Positions 22,958-32,460 are shown, counted from the first letter of the stretch. The stretch: DNA of 39,073 bases from Streptomyces sp. NP-1717 (GCF_022695985.1 NZ_JAAPBF010000045.1:1-39073); one strand, 5' to 3'. Notes: a model not told the origin generated them from the letters alone. Numbers and translations are program-made.

Positions 22958-23853
22958 CCGCCGCGGCGATCGAGGCGACCGGCCTCGGCAAGCGCTACCG
23001 GAGGAAGGGCCGCTGGGCCCTGCGCGACTGCTCCTTCCGGATCCCGCAGGGCCGTATCTGCGCCCTCGTCGGTCCCAACGGCGCCGGCAAGTCCACCCTG
23101 CTCGCCCAGGCGGCTGGACTGCTCCCGGCCACCGAGGGAGGCGTCCGCGTCCTCGGCGAGCACCCGGCGACCGCCCGCGAACGGATCGCGTACGTCGCCC
23201 AGGACAAGCCCCTCTACGGGCAGTTGACCATCCGCGACACCCTGCGCATGGGGCAGGAGCTCAACCCCGGCCGCTGGGACCAGGAGGGTGCCGAGCGCAT
23301 CGTCGCCGGGGGACGGCTCGACCCCGGCGTACGCGTCCGTACACTCTCCGGCGGCCAGCGCACCCGGGTCGCCCTCGCGCTCGCACTGGGCAAGCGGCCC
23401 GAACTCATGCTGCTGGACGAGCCGATGGCCGACCTCGACCCGCTCGCCCGCCACCAGCTCATGGGCACACTCATGGCCGAGGCCGCCACGCACGGCACCA
23501 CCGTCGTGATCTCGTCCCACATCCTCACCGAGCTGGAGGGCACCTGCGACTACCTCCTGCTCCTCGACCGCGGCCGGATCCGCCTCGGCGGCGAGACCGA
23601 GGACCTGCTGACCGCGCACCGGCTGGTCACCGGCCCCGTACGCGACCTGGCCCCGCACACGGTCGTGGAGGCCCGCACCACGGGCCGCCAACTCACCGCG
23701 CTGATCCGCCCCGACGGACCGGTCGGCACCGACTGGCAGACCTCACCCCCTTCCCTGGAGGAGCTGTTGCTCGCCCATCTGCGCTCCGAGGGCGCCCCCG
23801 ACCTGCTCACCCCGAGCGCCGAGCACGACGACCGCGCGGCGGTGACGGCATGA
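22954..23853 (+). CDS. ABC transporter ATP-binding protein
   Basis: The 299-residue ATPase has Walker A GPNGAGKST (about residues 40-48), a Q-loop in YVAQDKPLYG, the signature LSGGQRTRVALALALG, Walker B LMLLDEPMADLD and the switch His in ISSHILTE. About 70 residues after the ATPase core are typical of the antibiotic/bacitracin-type exporters. It is preceded by AGGGGGA and coupled on both sides by ATGA overlaps, to the GntR gene and to the permease. It would energise export of an unknown substrate through the permease encoded next. Confidence 0.94.
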   Translation: MTAAAIEATGLGKRYRRKGRWALRDCSFRIPQGRICALVGPNGAGKSTLLAQAAGLLPATEGGVRVLGEHPATARERIAYVAQDKPLYGQLTIRDTLRMGQELNPGRWDQEGAERIVAGGRLDPGVRVRTLSGGQRTRVALALALGKRPELMLLDEPMADLDPLARHQLMGTLMAEAATHGTTVVISSHILTELEGTCDYLLLLDRGRIRLGGETEDLLTAHRLVTGPVRDLAPHTVVEARTTGRQLTALIRPDGPVGTDWQTSPPSLEELLLAHLRSEGAPDLLTPSAEHDDRAAVTA

Positions 23854-24851
23854 GCGCGCTTCTCGAACGGCCACCGGCGCCCGCGCCGGCCCCGCCGGCC
23901 CGCACCGGACTGCGCGGCCCGGCCTGGGTCGCGGTACGCCAGCACCGCCCCGCGCTGTGGACGGCGCTGCTCCTGGCGGTGCTGAGCGTCGGCTGCGTGG
24001 TGGCGGCCCGCGTCTGGCTCGGCTCGGCGGGGGCGGTGGTGAGCTGCGGCGAGGGGTGTGAGAGAAGTACGGCGGCGAGCGGCTGGTTCCGCTGGGCGGA
24101 GAACTACGTCGGGGGCGCCACCGTCCTGCTGGCGCTGCTCGTCGCCGCGTTCACCGCGGGCCCGCTGATCGCCCGTGAGCTGCAAACGGGCATGTACCGG
24201 CTGGCGTGGACCCAGTCGGTTTCGCCCGCCCGCTGGCTCGCCGTCCGACTCGTCGGCGTCGCCGCGATCGCCACGGCGGGTGCCGTCCTCCTGGCCGCCA
24301 CCTTCCGCTGGAGCAGGGCCCGCAGCCAGGAGGACCCGCTCCTGTCCATGGCCCGGTCCTGGAGCGATCGCGAGGTCTACCCCGCCCTCGGGGTGACCGC
24401 TGTCGGCTACATCCTGCTGGCGGTCGCCGTCGGCGCGCTCGCGGCCGTGATCCTGCGCCGTACCCTCCTGGCGACGGCCGTCGGCGTGGCCGCCACGGGG
24501 GGAGTCTCGCTGTTCTTCGCCTGGGTGCGGCCCTACCTGTGGCCGGTCGTCGAGGCAGAAGGGGGCGCGGAGGTGAACCCCTTCACGGCGTCGTCCGATC
24601 CCTGGATCGTACGAGAGGGCGTCGTCCTCGCCGACGGCAGCCGGATGACCTACCAGCAGTGCCTGGACACGGGCTTCTCGAAGTCTCCGTGCGAACCGGG
24701 CACCACCCGCACGGCCGTCACACACTTCTACGAGTACCACCCCGAGTCGCATTTCTGGCCCCTCCAGCTCGTCGAGACCGGCATGGTCCTCGCCCTGGCC
24801 GCCGCGTGCGTCTTCGCCGCGTTCAAGGTATTGGGGCGGCGGCACGCCTGA
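23850..24851 (+). CDS. ABC transporter permease
   Basis: The 333-residue protein has six predicted membrane helices, the first at about residues 36-55, then about 89-108, 131-150, 183-203, 205-225 and 310-328. A large loop with two cysteines (about 230-305) lies before the last helix and may face outside. The sequence [27 protein letters not shown] is typical of ABC-2-type permeases in Streptomyces YtrA-type operons. Its ATG overlaps the ATPase stop. A strong terminator follows. Substrate is unknown. Confidence 0.9.
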   Translation: MSALLERPPAPAPAPPARTGLRGPAWVAVRQHRPALWTALLLAVLSVGCVVAARVWLGSAGAVVSCGEGCERSTAASGWFRWAENYVGGATVLLALLVAAFTAGPLIARELQTGMYRLAWTQSVSPARWLAVRLVGVAAIATAGAVLLAATFRWSRARSQEDPLLSMARSWSDREVYPALGVTAVGYILLAVAVGALAAVILRRTLLATAVGVAATGGVSLFFAWVRPYLWPVVEAEGGAEVNPFTASSDPWIVREGVVLADGSRMTYQQCLDTGFSKSPCEPGTTRTAVTHFYEYHPESHFWPLQLVETGMVLALAAACVFAAFKVLGRRHA

Positions 24852-24867
24852 CCCCCGGGCACAGGCG

Positions 24868-24908
24868 CCGGGGTCCCGTCCGCGGCAGGTGGGCGGACGG
24901 GACCCCGG
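24868..24908 (+). terminator. Terminator of the GntR-ABC operon, 16-bp stem
   Basis: The arms 24868-24883 and 24893-24908 are perfect reverse complements around a 9-base loop. It begins 17 bases after the permease stop. The remaining 260 bases before ppk hold a likely PHO box and no gene that I can support. Confidence 0.85.
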
Positions 24909-24930
24909 CCTCTCCGGCCGGACCCCGTCC

Positions 24931-24949
24931 GTTCATCTGTACGTTCACC
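24931..24949 (+). promoter_or_regulatory. PHO-box-like repeats upstream of ppk
   Basis: GTTCATC (24931-24937) and GTTCACC (24943-24949) match the PhoP direct-repeat unit. They are 12 bases apart rather than the usual 11. ppk of streptomycetes is known to be controlled by PhoP, and the site lies about 220 bases before the ppk start. Confidence 0.5.
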
Positions 24950-25170
24950 TCGCACAACCGTCCCAAGGTCGTGTCCCGCCCGGCCCCCCGACCCCGTGGA
25001 GCCCCGCCCCGCTTCCCTGCACGTCATGTCGCCGTTACCGGCCATTCAGACGGGGTTGCGACCCTCTCGGAATGCAGCCCGCTGTGCCCCCCACGCCGAA
25101 CGGCAGGTTCCGTCTCGCCCCCGCCGGCTCCGACGCGCCTGTCCTGCCTTCGGCGCGGAACAATGGAGGT

Positions 25171-27396
25171 ATGAGCCAGCAGCCTGCCGAGAGCCCGGTC
25201 CACCCGCAGCCGTCCGTCGGGTCCATCGCCGCACACCGGCCGCACACGGTCGCCGCCGCGGTCTCCGATCTGGAGCCCGACCTCGACGCCGACCTCGACT
25301 CGTACGACCAGGACGGCGACGCGGAGGGCGGCGAGCTGCCCCAGGGCCGCTTCCTCGACCGCGAACGCAGCTGGCTCGCCTTCAACGAACGCGTGCTGGA
25401 GCTGGCCGAGGACCCGGCCACCCCGCTACTCGAACGGGCGAACTTCCTCGCCATCTTCGCGTCCAACCTGGACGAGTTCTTCATGGTCCGTGTCGCGGGC
25501 CTGAAGCGCCGGATAGCGACCGGCGTCGCCACCCGATCGGCCTCAGGGCTCCAGCCGCGCGAAGTGCTCGACCTGATCTGGACCCGGTCGCGGGAGATCA
25601 TGGCCCGGCACGCCGCCTGCTTCCAGCAGGACGTCTCCCCCGCGCTCGCCGACGAGGGCATCCACCTGATCCGCTGGGGCGACCTCACGGAGAAGGAGCA
25701 GGCACGCCTGTTCACCCTCTTCCGGCAGCAGATCTTCCCCGTCCTGACGCCGCTGGCCGTGGACCCCGCACACCCCTTCCCGTACATCTCGGGCCTCTCC
25801 CTCAACCTCGCGGTCGTCGTCCGCAACCCCGTCAGCGGCCACCGGCACTTCGCCCGCGTCAAGGTGCCTCCGCTGCTGACGCGTTTCCTGGAGGCGTCCC
25901 CGCAGCGGTACGTCCCCCTGGAGGACGTCATCGCGGCGCACCTGGAGGAGCTGTTCCCCGGCATGGAGGTCCTGGCGCACCACATGTTCCGGGTCACCCG
26001 CAACGAGGACCTGGAGGTGGAGGAGGACGACGCGGAGAACCTCCTCAAGGCGCTGGAGAAGGAGCTCATGCGGCGCCGCTTCGGCCCGCCGGTGCGCCTG
26101 GAGGTCGAGGAGTCGATCGACCCGTACGTGCTGGACCTGCTGGTCCGTGAGCTGAAGGTCTCCGACGCCGAGGTCTACCCGCTGCCGGGACCGCTGGACC
26201 TGACCGGTCTGTTCGGCATAGCCGCCCTCGACCGGCCGGAGCTGAAGTTCCCCAAGTTCATCGCGGGCACGCACCGCGACCTCGCCGAGGTGGAGTCGGC
26301 GTCCGCGCCGGACATCTTCGCGGCGCTGCGGGAGCGCGACGTACTGCTGCACCACCCGTACGACTCGTTCTCCACCTCCGTCCAGGCCTTCCTGGAGCAG
26401 GCGGCGGGCGACCCCGACGTGCTGGCGATCAAGCAGACGCTGTACCGGACGTCCGGCGACTCCCCGATAGTCGACGCGCTGATCGACGCCGCCGAATCGG
26501 GCAAGCAGGTCCTGGTCCTCGTCGAGATCAAGGCCCGCTTCGACGAGCAGGCCAACATCAAGTGGGCGCGCAAGCTCGAAGAGGCCGGCTGCCACGTCGT
26601 GTACGGGCTGGTCGGGCTCAAGACGCACTGCAAGCTCTCGCTCGTGGTCCGGCAGGAGGGCGAGACCCTGCGCCGCTACAGCCACGTCGGCACCGGCAAC
26701 TACCACCCGAAGACGGCCCGGCTGTACGAGGACCTGGGCCTGCTCACGGCCGACCCGCACGTCGGGGCCGACCTCTCCGACCTCTTCAACCGGCTGTCGG
26801 GATACTCGCGGCGCGAGACCTACCGGCGGCTGCTCGTCGCACCCAAGTCACTGCGCGACGGACTGATCACCCGCATAAACAAGGAAGCGGCGCACCACCG
26901 TTCGGGCCGCCCGGCCTATGTGCGCATCAAGGTCAACTCGATGGTCGACGAAGCGGTCATCGACGCGTGCTACCGCGCGGCGCAGGCGGGCGTGCCCGTG
27001 GACATCTGGGTGCGGGGCATCTGCGCCGTACGCCCCGGCGTGCACGGCCTGTCGGAGAACATCAGGGTGCGCTCCGTCCTCGGGCGCTTCCTCGAACACT
27101 CGCGGATCTTCGCCTTCGGCAACGGCGGCGAGCCCGAGGTGTGGTTCGGCAGCGCCGACATGATGCACCGCAACCTCGACCGCCGTATCGAGGCCCTGGT
27201 ACGGGTCACCGACCCGGCGCACCGCGCGTCCATCAGCAGGCTTCTGGAGACCGGCATGGCGGACACCACCGCATCCTGGCATCTGGGCGGCGACGGCAAC
27301 TGGACCCGGCACTCCGTCGACGCGGACGGGCAGCCGCTCAGGCACGTACAGGAAATGCTCATTGACGCCCGGAGGCGCCGGCGTGCAGCACCATGA
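25171..27396 (+). CDS. ppk: Polyphosphate kinase Ppk1
   Basis: Ppk makes polyphosphate from ATP, or ATP from polyphosphate, near the membrane. The 741-residue protein begins [13 protein letters not shown] with a variable acidic head of about 60 residues. The N domain follows ([39 protein letters not shown]), then the head and the two phospholipase-D-like C domains. The phosphorylated His505 is in [22 protein letters not shown], and His643 in [15 protein letters not shown] is the second conserved His. The ATG has GGAGG just upstream. A longer frame from 24889 would run through the PHO box and terminator and is not credible. The CHAD gene overlaps its last 14 bases. Confidence 0.97.
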   Translation: MSQQPAESPVHPQPSVGSIAAHRPHTVAAAVSDLEPDLDADLDSYDQDGDAEGGELPQGRFLDRERSWLAFNERVLELAEDPATPLLERANFLAIFASNLDEFFMVRVAGLKRRIATGVATRSASGLQPREVLDLIWTRSREIMARHAACFQQDVSPALADEGIHLIRWGDLTEKEQARLFTLFRQQIFPVLTPLAVDPAHPFPYISGLSLNLAVVVRNPVSGHRHFARVKVPPLLTRFLEASPQRYVPLEDVIAAHLEELFPGMEVLAHHMFRVTRNEDLEVEEDDAENLLKALEKELMRRRFGPPVRLEVEESIDPYVLDLLVRELKVSDAEVYPLPGPLDLTGLFGIAALDRPELKFPKFIAGTHRDLAEVESASAPDIFAALRERDVLLHHPYDSFSTSVQAFLEQAAGDPDVLAIKQTLYRTSGDSPIVDALIDAAESGKQVLVLVEIKARFDEQANIKWARKLEEAGCHVVYGLVGLKTHCKLSLVVRQEGETLRRYSHVGTGNYHPKTARLYEDLGLLTADPHVGADLSDLFNRLSGYSRRETYRRLLVAPKSLRDGLITRINKEAAHHRSGRPAYVRIKVNSMVDEAVIDACYRAAQAGVPVDIWVRGICAVRPGVHGLSENIRVRSVLGRFLEHSRIFAFGNGGEPEVWFGSADMMHRNLDRRIEALVRVTDPAHRASISRLLETGMADTTASWHLGGDGNWTRHSVDADGQPLRHVQEMLIDARRRRRAAP

Positions 27397-28456
27397 AGCA
27401 GAGACCGCCGGCTCGGTCGGTACGGCACATCCGGACCGTGCCGACCGTCCCGCCCACCCCGACGACGCCTTCGAGGCGACGGCGGGGCAGGTGCTCGCCG
27501 GGTATCTGAACGCCCGCTGCGCGGAGTTCCTGCGCAGTCTGCGGCTGTACGGGGAGAGCGGCTCGGACACCGCGGCGGCGGCGGAGGCCGCGACGGCGCT
27601 GCGCTGTTCGGCGCGGCGCATCGGGGGCAGCCTGCACACGTTCCGGGTGCTGCTGGACCCGGCGTGGGCGGACCAGCTCCGTACGGAACTGGGCTGGCTG
27701 TCGGGCACGCTCGCGCAGGAGTACGCGTGCACGGCGCGGCTGCACCGGCTGGTGTCGGCGCTGGCGCGGCTGTCGGGGTCGGGGCCGGTGCCGACCGCCC
27801 GTAGCGGCGAGGGCTCGGCGGCCGCGGGCGCGCTGACCGTCGGGGCGTCGCGCGCCGGGGCGCTGCTGGAGCGGCAGTTGACGCTCGCGCGCACGCGGTC
27901 GCACTCGGCGGCGCTCCAGGCCCTGGGCTCGTCCCGCTTCCACGCGGTGGCCGACGCCGTCGCCGTCCTGGCCTCCGAGGTACCGCTGGCGCCCGTCGCG
28001 GGCGCACCCGCCGCCGAGATCCTGGCGGCGCCCCGCGGCGCGGCCGAACGCAGACTGCTCGACGCGGTGTCCGCGCTGCCGCTGACGCGCGCCGCGCACC
28101 CGTACAACGCGGAGGCCCTGGTCCACGGGCTGGCCACCCCCTCCGACGGCGAGGCCCAGGACGCCCCGTGGCACCAGGTGCGGCTGCTGCTCAGACTGCA
28201 CCGGTACGCCCAGGAGGTCCGGCCCGGCGGCGGCCCCCCGGACCCGGTGCTCGCCGAGGCGGGCCGCGCCCTGGACCGCCACCGCGACGCGGCGGAGGCG
28301 GCGGCGGCCGCGGCCAACGCGGCCCGCACACCACGGATCGCCCCGGCGACGGCGTACGCGCTCGGCGTGCTGCACGCGGACCAGCGCCTCGAAGTGGAGG
28401 CGGCGCGCTACGAGTTCCAGCGGATCTGGCAGCGGACGGCGGTGACCGCGCCATGA
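27383..28456 (+). CDS. CHAD-domain protein, probable polyphosphate binder
   Basis: The 357-residue protein starts at a GTG with GGAGG 8 bases upstream, inside the end of ppk. It is largely helical and Arg/His-rich, as CHAD domains are. The first repeat (about 30-180) has [38 protein letters not shown] and [18 protein letters not shown]. The second (about 195-340) has [26 protein letters not shown] and [18 protein letters not shown] domains bind polyphosphate through basic surface residues and are found on granules. The overlap with ppk and the ATGA junction with the NUDIX gene tie it to polyphosphate handling. Confidence 0.93.
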   Translation: MQHHEAETAGSVGTAHPDRADRPAHPDDAFEATAGQVLAGYLNARCAEFLRSLRLYGESGSDTAAAAEAATALRCSARRIGGSLHTFRVLLDPAWADQLRTELGWLSGTLAQEYACTARLHRLVSALARLSGSGPVPTARSGEGSAAAGALTVGASRAGALLERQLTLARTRSHSAALQALGSSRFHAVADAVAVLASEVPLAPVAGAPAAEILAAPRGAAERRLLDAVSALPLTRAAHPYNAEALVHGLATPSDGEAQDAPWHQVRLLLRLHRYAQEVRPGGGPPDPVLAEAGRALDRHRDAAEAAAAAANAARTPRIAPATAYALGVLHADQRLEVEAARYEFQRIWQRTAVTAP

Positions 28457-28902
28457 GCGGGAGCGCCGGCGCCCGTGCGCGCACGGTCCTGGCGGCGGGC
28501 TGCGTGCTCTGGCGGAAGTCGCCCTACTCGGCGGACGGTACGGAGATCTGCCTGGTCCACAGGCCGAAGTACGACGACTGGTCCCATCCGAAAGGCAAGC
28601 TGAAGCACGCGGAGGACGCCCTCGCGGGGGCGCTGCGCGAGGTCCTGGAGGAGACGGGTCACCACTGCTCCCCCGGCGCCCGGCTCGGCACGGTCAGCTA
28701 CCTGGCCAACGGCCGCCCCAAGCAGGTCGTCTACTGGGCGGCCGAGGCGACGGACGGCACCTTCTCGCCGAACGACGAGGTGGACCGCGTCCTCTGGCTT
28801 CCCCCGCCCACGGCCCGCACCCGTCTGACCCAGCCCCGCGACCGCCTGCTGATCGACGCACTGCTGGACTCGCTGCCCGCGAGGAGCGCGCCGGAGTCAT
28901 GA
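28453..28902 (+). CDS. NUDIX hydrolase, MutT1-like
   Basis: The 149-residue protein carries a complete NUDIX box, GKLKHAEDALAGALREVLEETG (Gly-x5-Glu-x7-Arg-Glu-x2-Glu-Glu-x-Gly), at about residues 48-69. The N-terminal strand region VLAAGCVLWRK and WSHPKGK precede it. Family members remove oxidised nucleotides (8-oxo-dGTP), dinucleoside polyphosphates or inositol/linear polyphosphates. Mycobacterial MutT1 has an extra phosphatase domain that is missing here. It is the third gene of the ppk operon, coupled by ATGA, so a role in nucleotide-polyphosphate turnover is reasonable. It is convergent with the lipoprotein gene across 15 bases. Confidence 0.93.
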   Translation: MSGSAGARARTVLAAGCVLWRKSPYSADGTEICLVHRPKYDDWSHPKGKLKHAEDALAGALREVLEETGHHCSPGARLGTVSYLANGRPKQVVYWAAEATDGTFSPNDEVDRVLWLPPPTARTRLTQPRDRLLIDALLDSLPARSAPES

Positions 28903-28917
28903 CGCGCGCCCCCGCGG

Positions 28918-29475
28918 TCAGTCCTTGACCTGCTCCACGGACGTCGGACCCAGCTGCTCGGCGCTGGCGTACTCGGGCATCGTCATGGGCTTGTCGAACA
29001 GGAAGAACGACTGGTTCGTCCCGACCGTGAACTCGATGTACGCGCCCGTCGTGGCGTCGAAGCCGTAGTAGGCGTTGCACATCGAGCCCGCCGAGTACAC
29101 GCCGTCCATACCCGGCAGCGCCACGACGACCTTGCCGGTGGACGAGGAGTCGACCCTCTCCGTCGGCGTGAGCATCTCGCAGCGGGCGACCGGCAGGCCC
29201 TTCATGACGAAGTACCCGTACTCGCCCTTGGCGTTCTGGATGTAGACGTAGCTCAGCTTGCCCCGCTTGCCCCAGGTCTTCACCCACTGGTTGATGGCCT
29301 CGCGGGTCGGCGAGTACTCCATCTTCCCTGCGGGCTGGTTCGCCACGAGCCGGTCGTAGTTGCGCTGCTTGGCCTTGGTCTCCTTGCTCTGGCTGGAGTC
29401 GTCGTCGCAGGCGGTCAGGCCGAGCCCCAGGACGAGCGCGGCGGAAGCCGCGCAGATTCGCGTGATCGTCCTCAT
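28918..29475 (-). CDS. Lipoprotein of unknown function, phage-like type
   Basis: The 185-residue protein has a lipoprotein signal with lipobox LTAC (Cys23) and an Asp-rich start of the mature part. The rest has segments YSPTREAINQWVKTWGKRGKLSYVYIQNAKGEYGYFVMKGLPV and DGVYSAGSMCNAYYGFDATTGAYIEFT. I recall lipoproteins with this kind of central segment (a tyrosine-rich YVYL-GYY strand pair and a paired C-terminal loop) in actinophages and mobile elements. Two Cys in the mature part may pair. The ATG at 29475 has AAAGGGGG upstream. It follows the membrane-protein gene by 31 bases, so the two are an operon. Confidence 0.75.
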   Translation of the reverse strand: MRTITRICAASAALVLGLGLTACDDDSSQSKETKAKQRNYDRLVANQPAGKMEYSPTREAINQWVKTWGKRGKLSYVYIQNAKGEYGYFVMKGLPVARCEMLTPTERVDSSSTGKVVVALPGMDGVYSAGSMCNAYYGFDATTGAYIEFTVGTNQSFFLFDKPMTMPEYASAEQLGPTSVEQVKD

Positions 29476-29506
29476 GGTGTGGTGCCCCCTTTCCCGGGGA
29501 TGGTCG

Positions 29507-29953
29507 TCACTTGGCGCAGACGGTGCCGGCGTCATCGGCGTCCAGCCGGTACGGCAGATCGCGGTCGCGGAAGGGCGCGCGGTGCTCCTGGGCGGCCTTC
29601 GAGTTGTACTCGTTGACCGACTCGGTCCGCGACGCCGTCAGCGCCATGACGGACTGGTCGATCTGCGCCTTCCGGGCCGCCGAGGCGGATCCCCGCTCCT
29701 GCCTGAGCGCCTCGATCGTCCCCTCGGCGTTCTGCGCGGCCTCGCACAGATCGAAGAACTCCTGGTAGGTCGACTGCCGGAAGGCGCCCGACCCGACGGT
29801 GTTCTCCCGCTCCTCGGCCGCCCCCCGGAACGGCGCGGTGATCCAGCCCGCGCCCCCGAAGACGAACGTGGCGGTCACACCCAGAACCGCCAGCGCGACG
29901 ATTCCACCGACGATCCACTTGCCGACACGTACTCCCTCTCGCGCAACCCCCAT
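29507..29953 (-). CDS. Single-pass membrane protein, partner of the lipoprotein
   Basis: The 148-residue protein has a basic start (MGVAREGVRVGK), one membrane helix (about residues 13-33) and an outer part. In that part are ITAPFRGAAEERENTVGSGAFRQSTYQEFFDLC, a coiled-coil stretch (AQNAEGTIEALRQERGSASAARKAQIDQSVMAL) and the ending YNSKAAQEHRAPFRDRDLPYRLD. The same order (PFRG, YEQFYDLC, YNA-A and DLPY) occurs, as I recall, in small membrane proteins of actinophages and their hosts. Function is unknown. A GGAAGAAGG ribosome site supports the ATG at 29953. A frame starting further upstream runs through a hairpin and lacks a site. Confidence 0.75.
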   Translation of the reverse strand: MGVAREGVRVGKWIVGGIVALAVLGVTATFVFGGAGWITAPFRGAAEERENTVGSGAFRQSTYQEFFDLCEAAQNAEGTIEALRQERGSASAARKAQIDQSVMALTASRTESVNEYNSKAAQEHRAPFRDRDLPYRLDADDAGTVCAK

Positions 29954-30127
29954 CACATGCCTTCTTCCACTCGGCCGACGACCCTCACCGGAGCCGGGCC
30001 CCGCCGCCCACCCCCGTCGGTTGCGGAGCTTCGGCTCCGGCTTCTTCGAGTGTGAGCGCTCCTCAACGGCCATCCCATAGGAGGAAGTTGGAAGCCGGAT
30101 GTAATTCAGTCCGCCGCCCGCCAACGG

Positions 30128-31072
30128 TTACGCGAGGTCCGGCCACGGCCCCGGCGGCGAGGAGGCGAAGAACCGGAGGACGCCGAGCAGCCGCGAGGCG
30201 GGAGGCGCCGTCCAGTGGCGCTCGCCCGGCACCGGGGCGGGGGCGCGCAGCCGGGCGAGTGCCCAGGTGAGGTGGTAGCGCAGGACGCGGGCCTCCAGTG
30301 CGGCGTACGAGCCGTCGTCCGCGCCCGCGCCGCCGCCTTCCCGGTAGCCGTCGAGCATCGCCGGGACACCCCACAGCGGCGTCTTGGCGAACTCGACCGC
30401 CGGGTCCGCCCACATCGCGTCACCCCAGTCGACGATCCCCGCGAGCGCGAGCGGCTCGCGCCCCACGAGCAGGTTCTGCGGAGCGATGTCACCGTGCACC
30501 AGGACGTGCGGCAACGCGCCCGGGATCCGCTCCGCGAGGCGGTCGAACCAGCCACGCAGCCAGCGCGCGGCCTCCGCGTCGAGCATGCCGTCCGCCAGCA
30601 GCAGGCCGACCAGCCGGTGCGGGGCCCCGGCGTCGGGGTCGTACTCCACCGGAACACCGGCCGGCTCCCCGACGGCCCCGGGCGTCACCCGGTGCAGCCG
30701 GGCCAGCTCCCGTCCCACCTCCCGGAAGACGCCCTCCGCGCCCGCGCCGCTCCCGTCGACGCCCGCGAGGTCCACCCCCGGCACCCGCTCCAGCACCATG
30801 TACGGCACGTCCGCGTCCGTACGGCTGTCGTCGAAGGTGACGAGCGCCGGCGTACGCACCCCGGCGGCCCGCGCGACCGGAATGACCGCCGCCTCCTTCA
30901 CCAGGTCGGCGACGAACGCCTCCGTACGCGGAATCCGCAGCACCAGGGCCTGGCCGAGGAGATACGTCCGGTTCGCGACCCCCGACACCATCGGGCGCAC
31001 TTTCTCGGCGGGCACGCCGTGTCGGGCCCCGATCACGGCCGGAGCCGCACCAGGCTGTCCGTCACGGTTCAC
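30128..31072 (-). CDS. Aminoglycoside-phosphotransferase-fold kinase
   Basis: The protein (about 314 residues) has the APH/choline-kinase fold: SGVANRTYLLGQALVLRIPR in the N lobe, VPYMVLERVPGVDL in the hinge, the catalytic loop LVHGDIAPQN (Asp as base, Asn for metal) and the metal loop IVDWGDAMW. These enzymes phosphorylate drugs or small alcohols, and the substrate is unclear. The GTG at 31072 follows GGATGGGAG and is chosen. A GTG at 31105 would add 11 residues but has no ribosome site and lies inside the pst PHO box. It is divergent from pstS. A UUCG-loop hairpin (30025-30038) lies downstream. Confidence 0.85.
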   Translation of the reverse strand: MNRDGQPGAAPAVIGARHGVPAEKVRPMVSGVANRTYLLGQALVLRIPRTEAFVADLVKEAAVIPVARAAGVRTPALVTFDDSRTDADVPYMVLERVPGVDLAGVDGSGAGAEGVFREVGRELARLHRVTPGAVGEPAGVPVEYDPDAGAPHRLVGLLLADGMLDAEAARWLRGWFDRLAERIPGALPHVLVHGDIAPQNLLVGREPLALAGIVDWGDAMWADPAVEFAKTPLWGVPAMLDGYREGGGAGADDGSYAALEARVLRYHLTWALARLRAPAPVPGERHWTAPPASRLLGVLRFFASSPPGPWPDLA

Positions 31073-31106
31073 CTCCCGTTCACTCCCATCCGTCAGCGGC
31101 TTCACC
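31067..31106 (+). promoter_or_regulatory. Four-unit PHO box of the pst operon
   Basis: GTTCACC (31067), GTTCACT (31078), a degenerate TCCGTCA (31089) and CTTCACC (31100) follow each other with an exact 11-base period, the PhoP-binding layout of Streptomyces. A TAATTT (31116-31121) downstream could serve as -10. About 105 bases of leader separate it from pstS. The first unit touches the start of the divergent kinase gene. Confidence 0.85.
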
Positions 31107-31226
31107 TGATCTGCCTAATTTCGGCCTTACACGGTGACCGGCACACCGCCGGACCCACCACCTCGACGCACGCCGCCGTAGAAGTGCTCATACGCACACA
31201 GGCGGCTTCTGGAAGGAACACCCGAA

Positions 31227-32363
31227 GTGAAGCTTCAGCGCAAGAACCGGCTGCGCGCCACCGCGCTCGGTGCCCTCGCCGTCTCCGGCGCCCTGGTTCT
31301 CACGGCGTGCGGCTCGGACGACAACACGGAGAGCACCGGCTCCGGCGACAAGACCGCCGCCGCCGCCTCGAACATCAAGTGTGACGACGCCAAGGGCCAG
31401 GTCCTTGCCGCCGGATCGAGTGCCCAGAAGAACGCGATGGACCTCTGGGTCAAGAACTTCCAGCAGGCCTGTGCGGGCGTCGAGATCAACTACCAGCCGA
31501 TCGGTTCCGGCGGTGGCATCACCAAGTTCACGCAGGGCCAGGTCGCCTTCGCCGGCTCCGACTCCGCGCTGAAGCCCGAGGAAGTCACCGCCTCCGAGAA
31601 GATCTGCAAGGGCGGCAAGGGCATCAACCTCCCGATGGTCGGCGGCCCCGTCGCCATCGGCTTCAACGTGCCGGGTGTCGACAGCCTCGTCCTGGACGCC
31701 CAGACCCTCGCCAAGATCTTCGACTCGAAGATCAAGAAGTGGGACGACAAGGCGATCGCCGACCTCAACCCCGACGCGAAGCTGCCGGGCACCGCGATCC
31801 AGGCGTTCCACCGCTCGGACGAGTCGGGCACGACGCAGAACCTGAACAAGTACCTCAAGGCCGCGGCCCCGGCCGAGTGGAACTACGACGACAGCTCGAA
31901 GTCGTGGGAGGCCAAGGGCGGCCAGGCCGCCAGCGGCTCCTCCGGCGTCGCCTCCAGCGTCAAGGACACCGAAGGCGCCATCGGCTACTTCGAGCTCTCC
32001 TACGCCACCGCCAGCGACCTGACCACGGTCAAGGTCGACACCGGCGCCGGCGCCCCGGTCGAGGCCACCACGGAGAACGCCTCCAAGGCCATCGCCGCCG
32101 CCAAGGTCAAGGGCACCGGCAACGACATGGCGCTGGAGCTCGACTACGCCACCAAGGCCGAGGGTGCCTACCCGATCATCCTGGTGACGTACGAGATCGC
32201 CTGCGACAAGGGCAACAAGGCCGAGACCCTGCCCAGCGTCAAGGCGTTCCTCAACTACACCGTCAGCGACGAGGGCCAGAAGGTCCTGAGCGAGGCCGGC
32301 TACGCCCCGCTCCCGACCGAGATCGCGGCCAAGGTCCGCGAGATCGTCCCCACCCTGTCCTGA
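31227..32363 (+). CDS. pstS: PstS, phosphate-binding lipoprotein
   Basis: PstS captures phosphate outside the cell for the high-affinity Pst transporter. The 378-residue protein starts at a GTG preceded by GGAAGG. It has a lipoprotein signal with lipobox LTAC. The phosphate-binding domain has AAGSSAQKNAMDLWVKNFQ, PIGSGGGITKFTQGQVAFAGSD and HRSDESGTTQNLNKYL, which supply the Ser/Thr/Asp ligands. Length and order are normal. In streptomycetes it is among the most strongly PhoP-induced genes. A 17-bp hairpin follows before pstC, which should favour pstS mRNA. Confidence 0.96.
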   Translation: MKLQRKNRLRATALGALAVSGALVLTACGSDDNTESTGSGDKTAAAASNIKCDDAKGQVLAAGSSAQKNAMDLWVKNFQQACAGVEINYQPIGSGGGITKFTQGQVAFAGSDSALKPEEVTASEKICKGGKGINLPMVGGPVAIGFNVPGVDSLVLDAQTLAKIFDSKIKKWDDKAIADLNPDAKLPGTAIQAFHRSDESGTTQNLNKYLKAAAPAEWNYDDSSKSWEAKGGQAASGSSGVASSVKDTEGAIGYFELSYATASDLTTVKVDTGAGAPVEATTENASKAIAAAKVKGTGNDMALELDYATKAEGAYPIILVTYEIACDKGNKAETLPSVKAFLNYTVSDEGQKVLSEAGYAPLPTEIAAKVREIVPTLS

Positions 32364-32369
32364 CCCCCG

Positions 32370-32406
32370 GACGTGGCCGGTCCCGCCGAGCGGGACCGGC
32401 CACGTC
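32370..32406 (+). terminator. Hairpin between pstS and pstC
   Basis: Arms 32370-32386 and 32390-32406 form a perfect 17-bp stem with a CGA loop 6 bases after the pstS stop, followed by TTCC. Such a structure inside an operon usually ends most transcripts or protects the upstream mRNA, giving more PstS than membrane parts. Confidence 0.8.
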
Positions 32407-32460
32407 TTCCGGTGCACCGCCGCCAGGAGCCGCGATCCGGCTCCGCAGACCGGAGAAACG

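Noticed and set aside
30025..30038. UUCG-loop hairpin between the membrane-protein and kinase genes, as a terminator
   Set aside because: The stem is only 5 bp and no T-run follows. It is mentioned under the kinase gene but is too weak to call.
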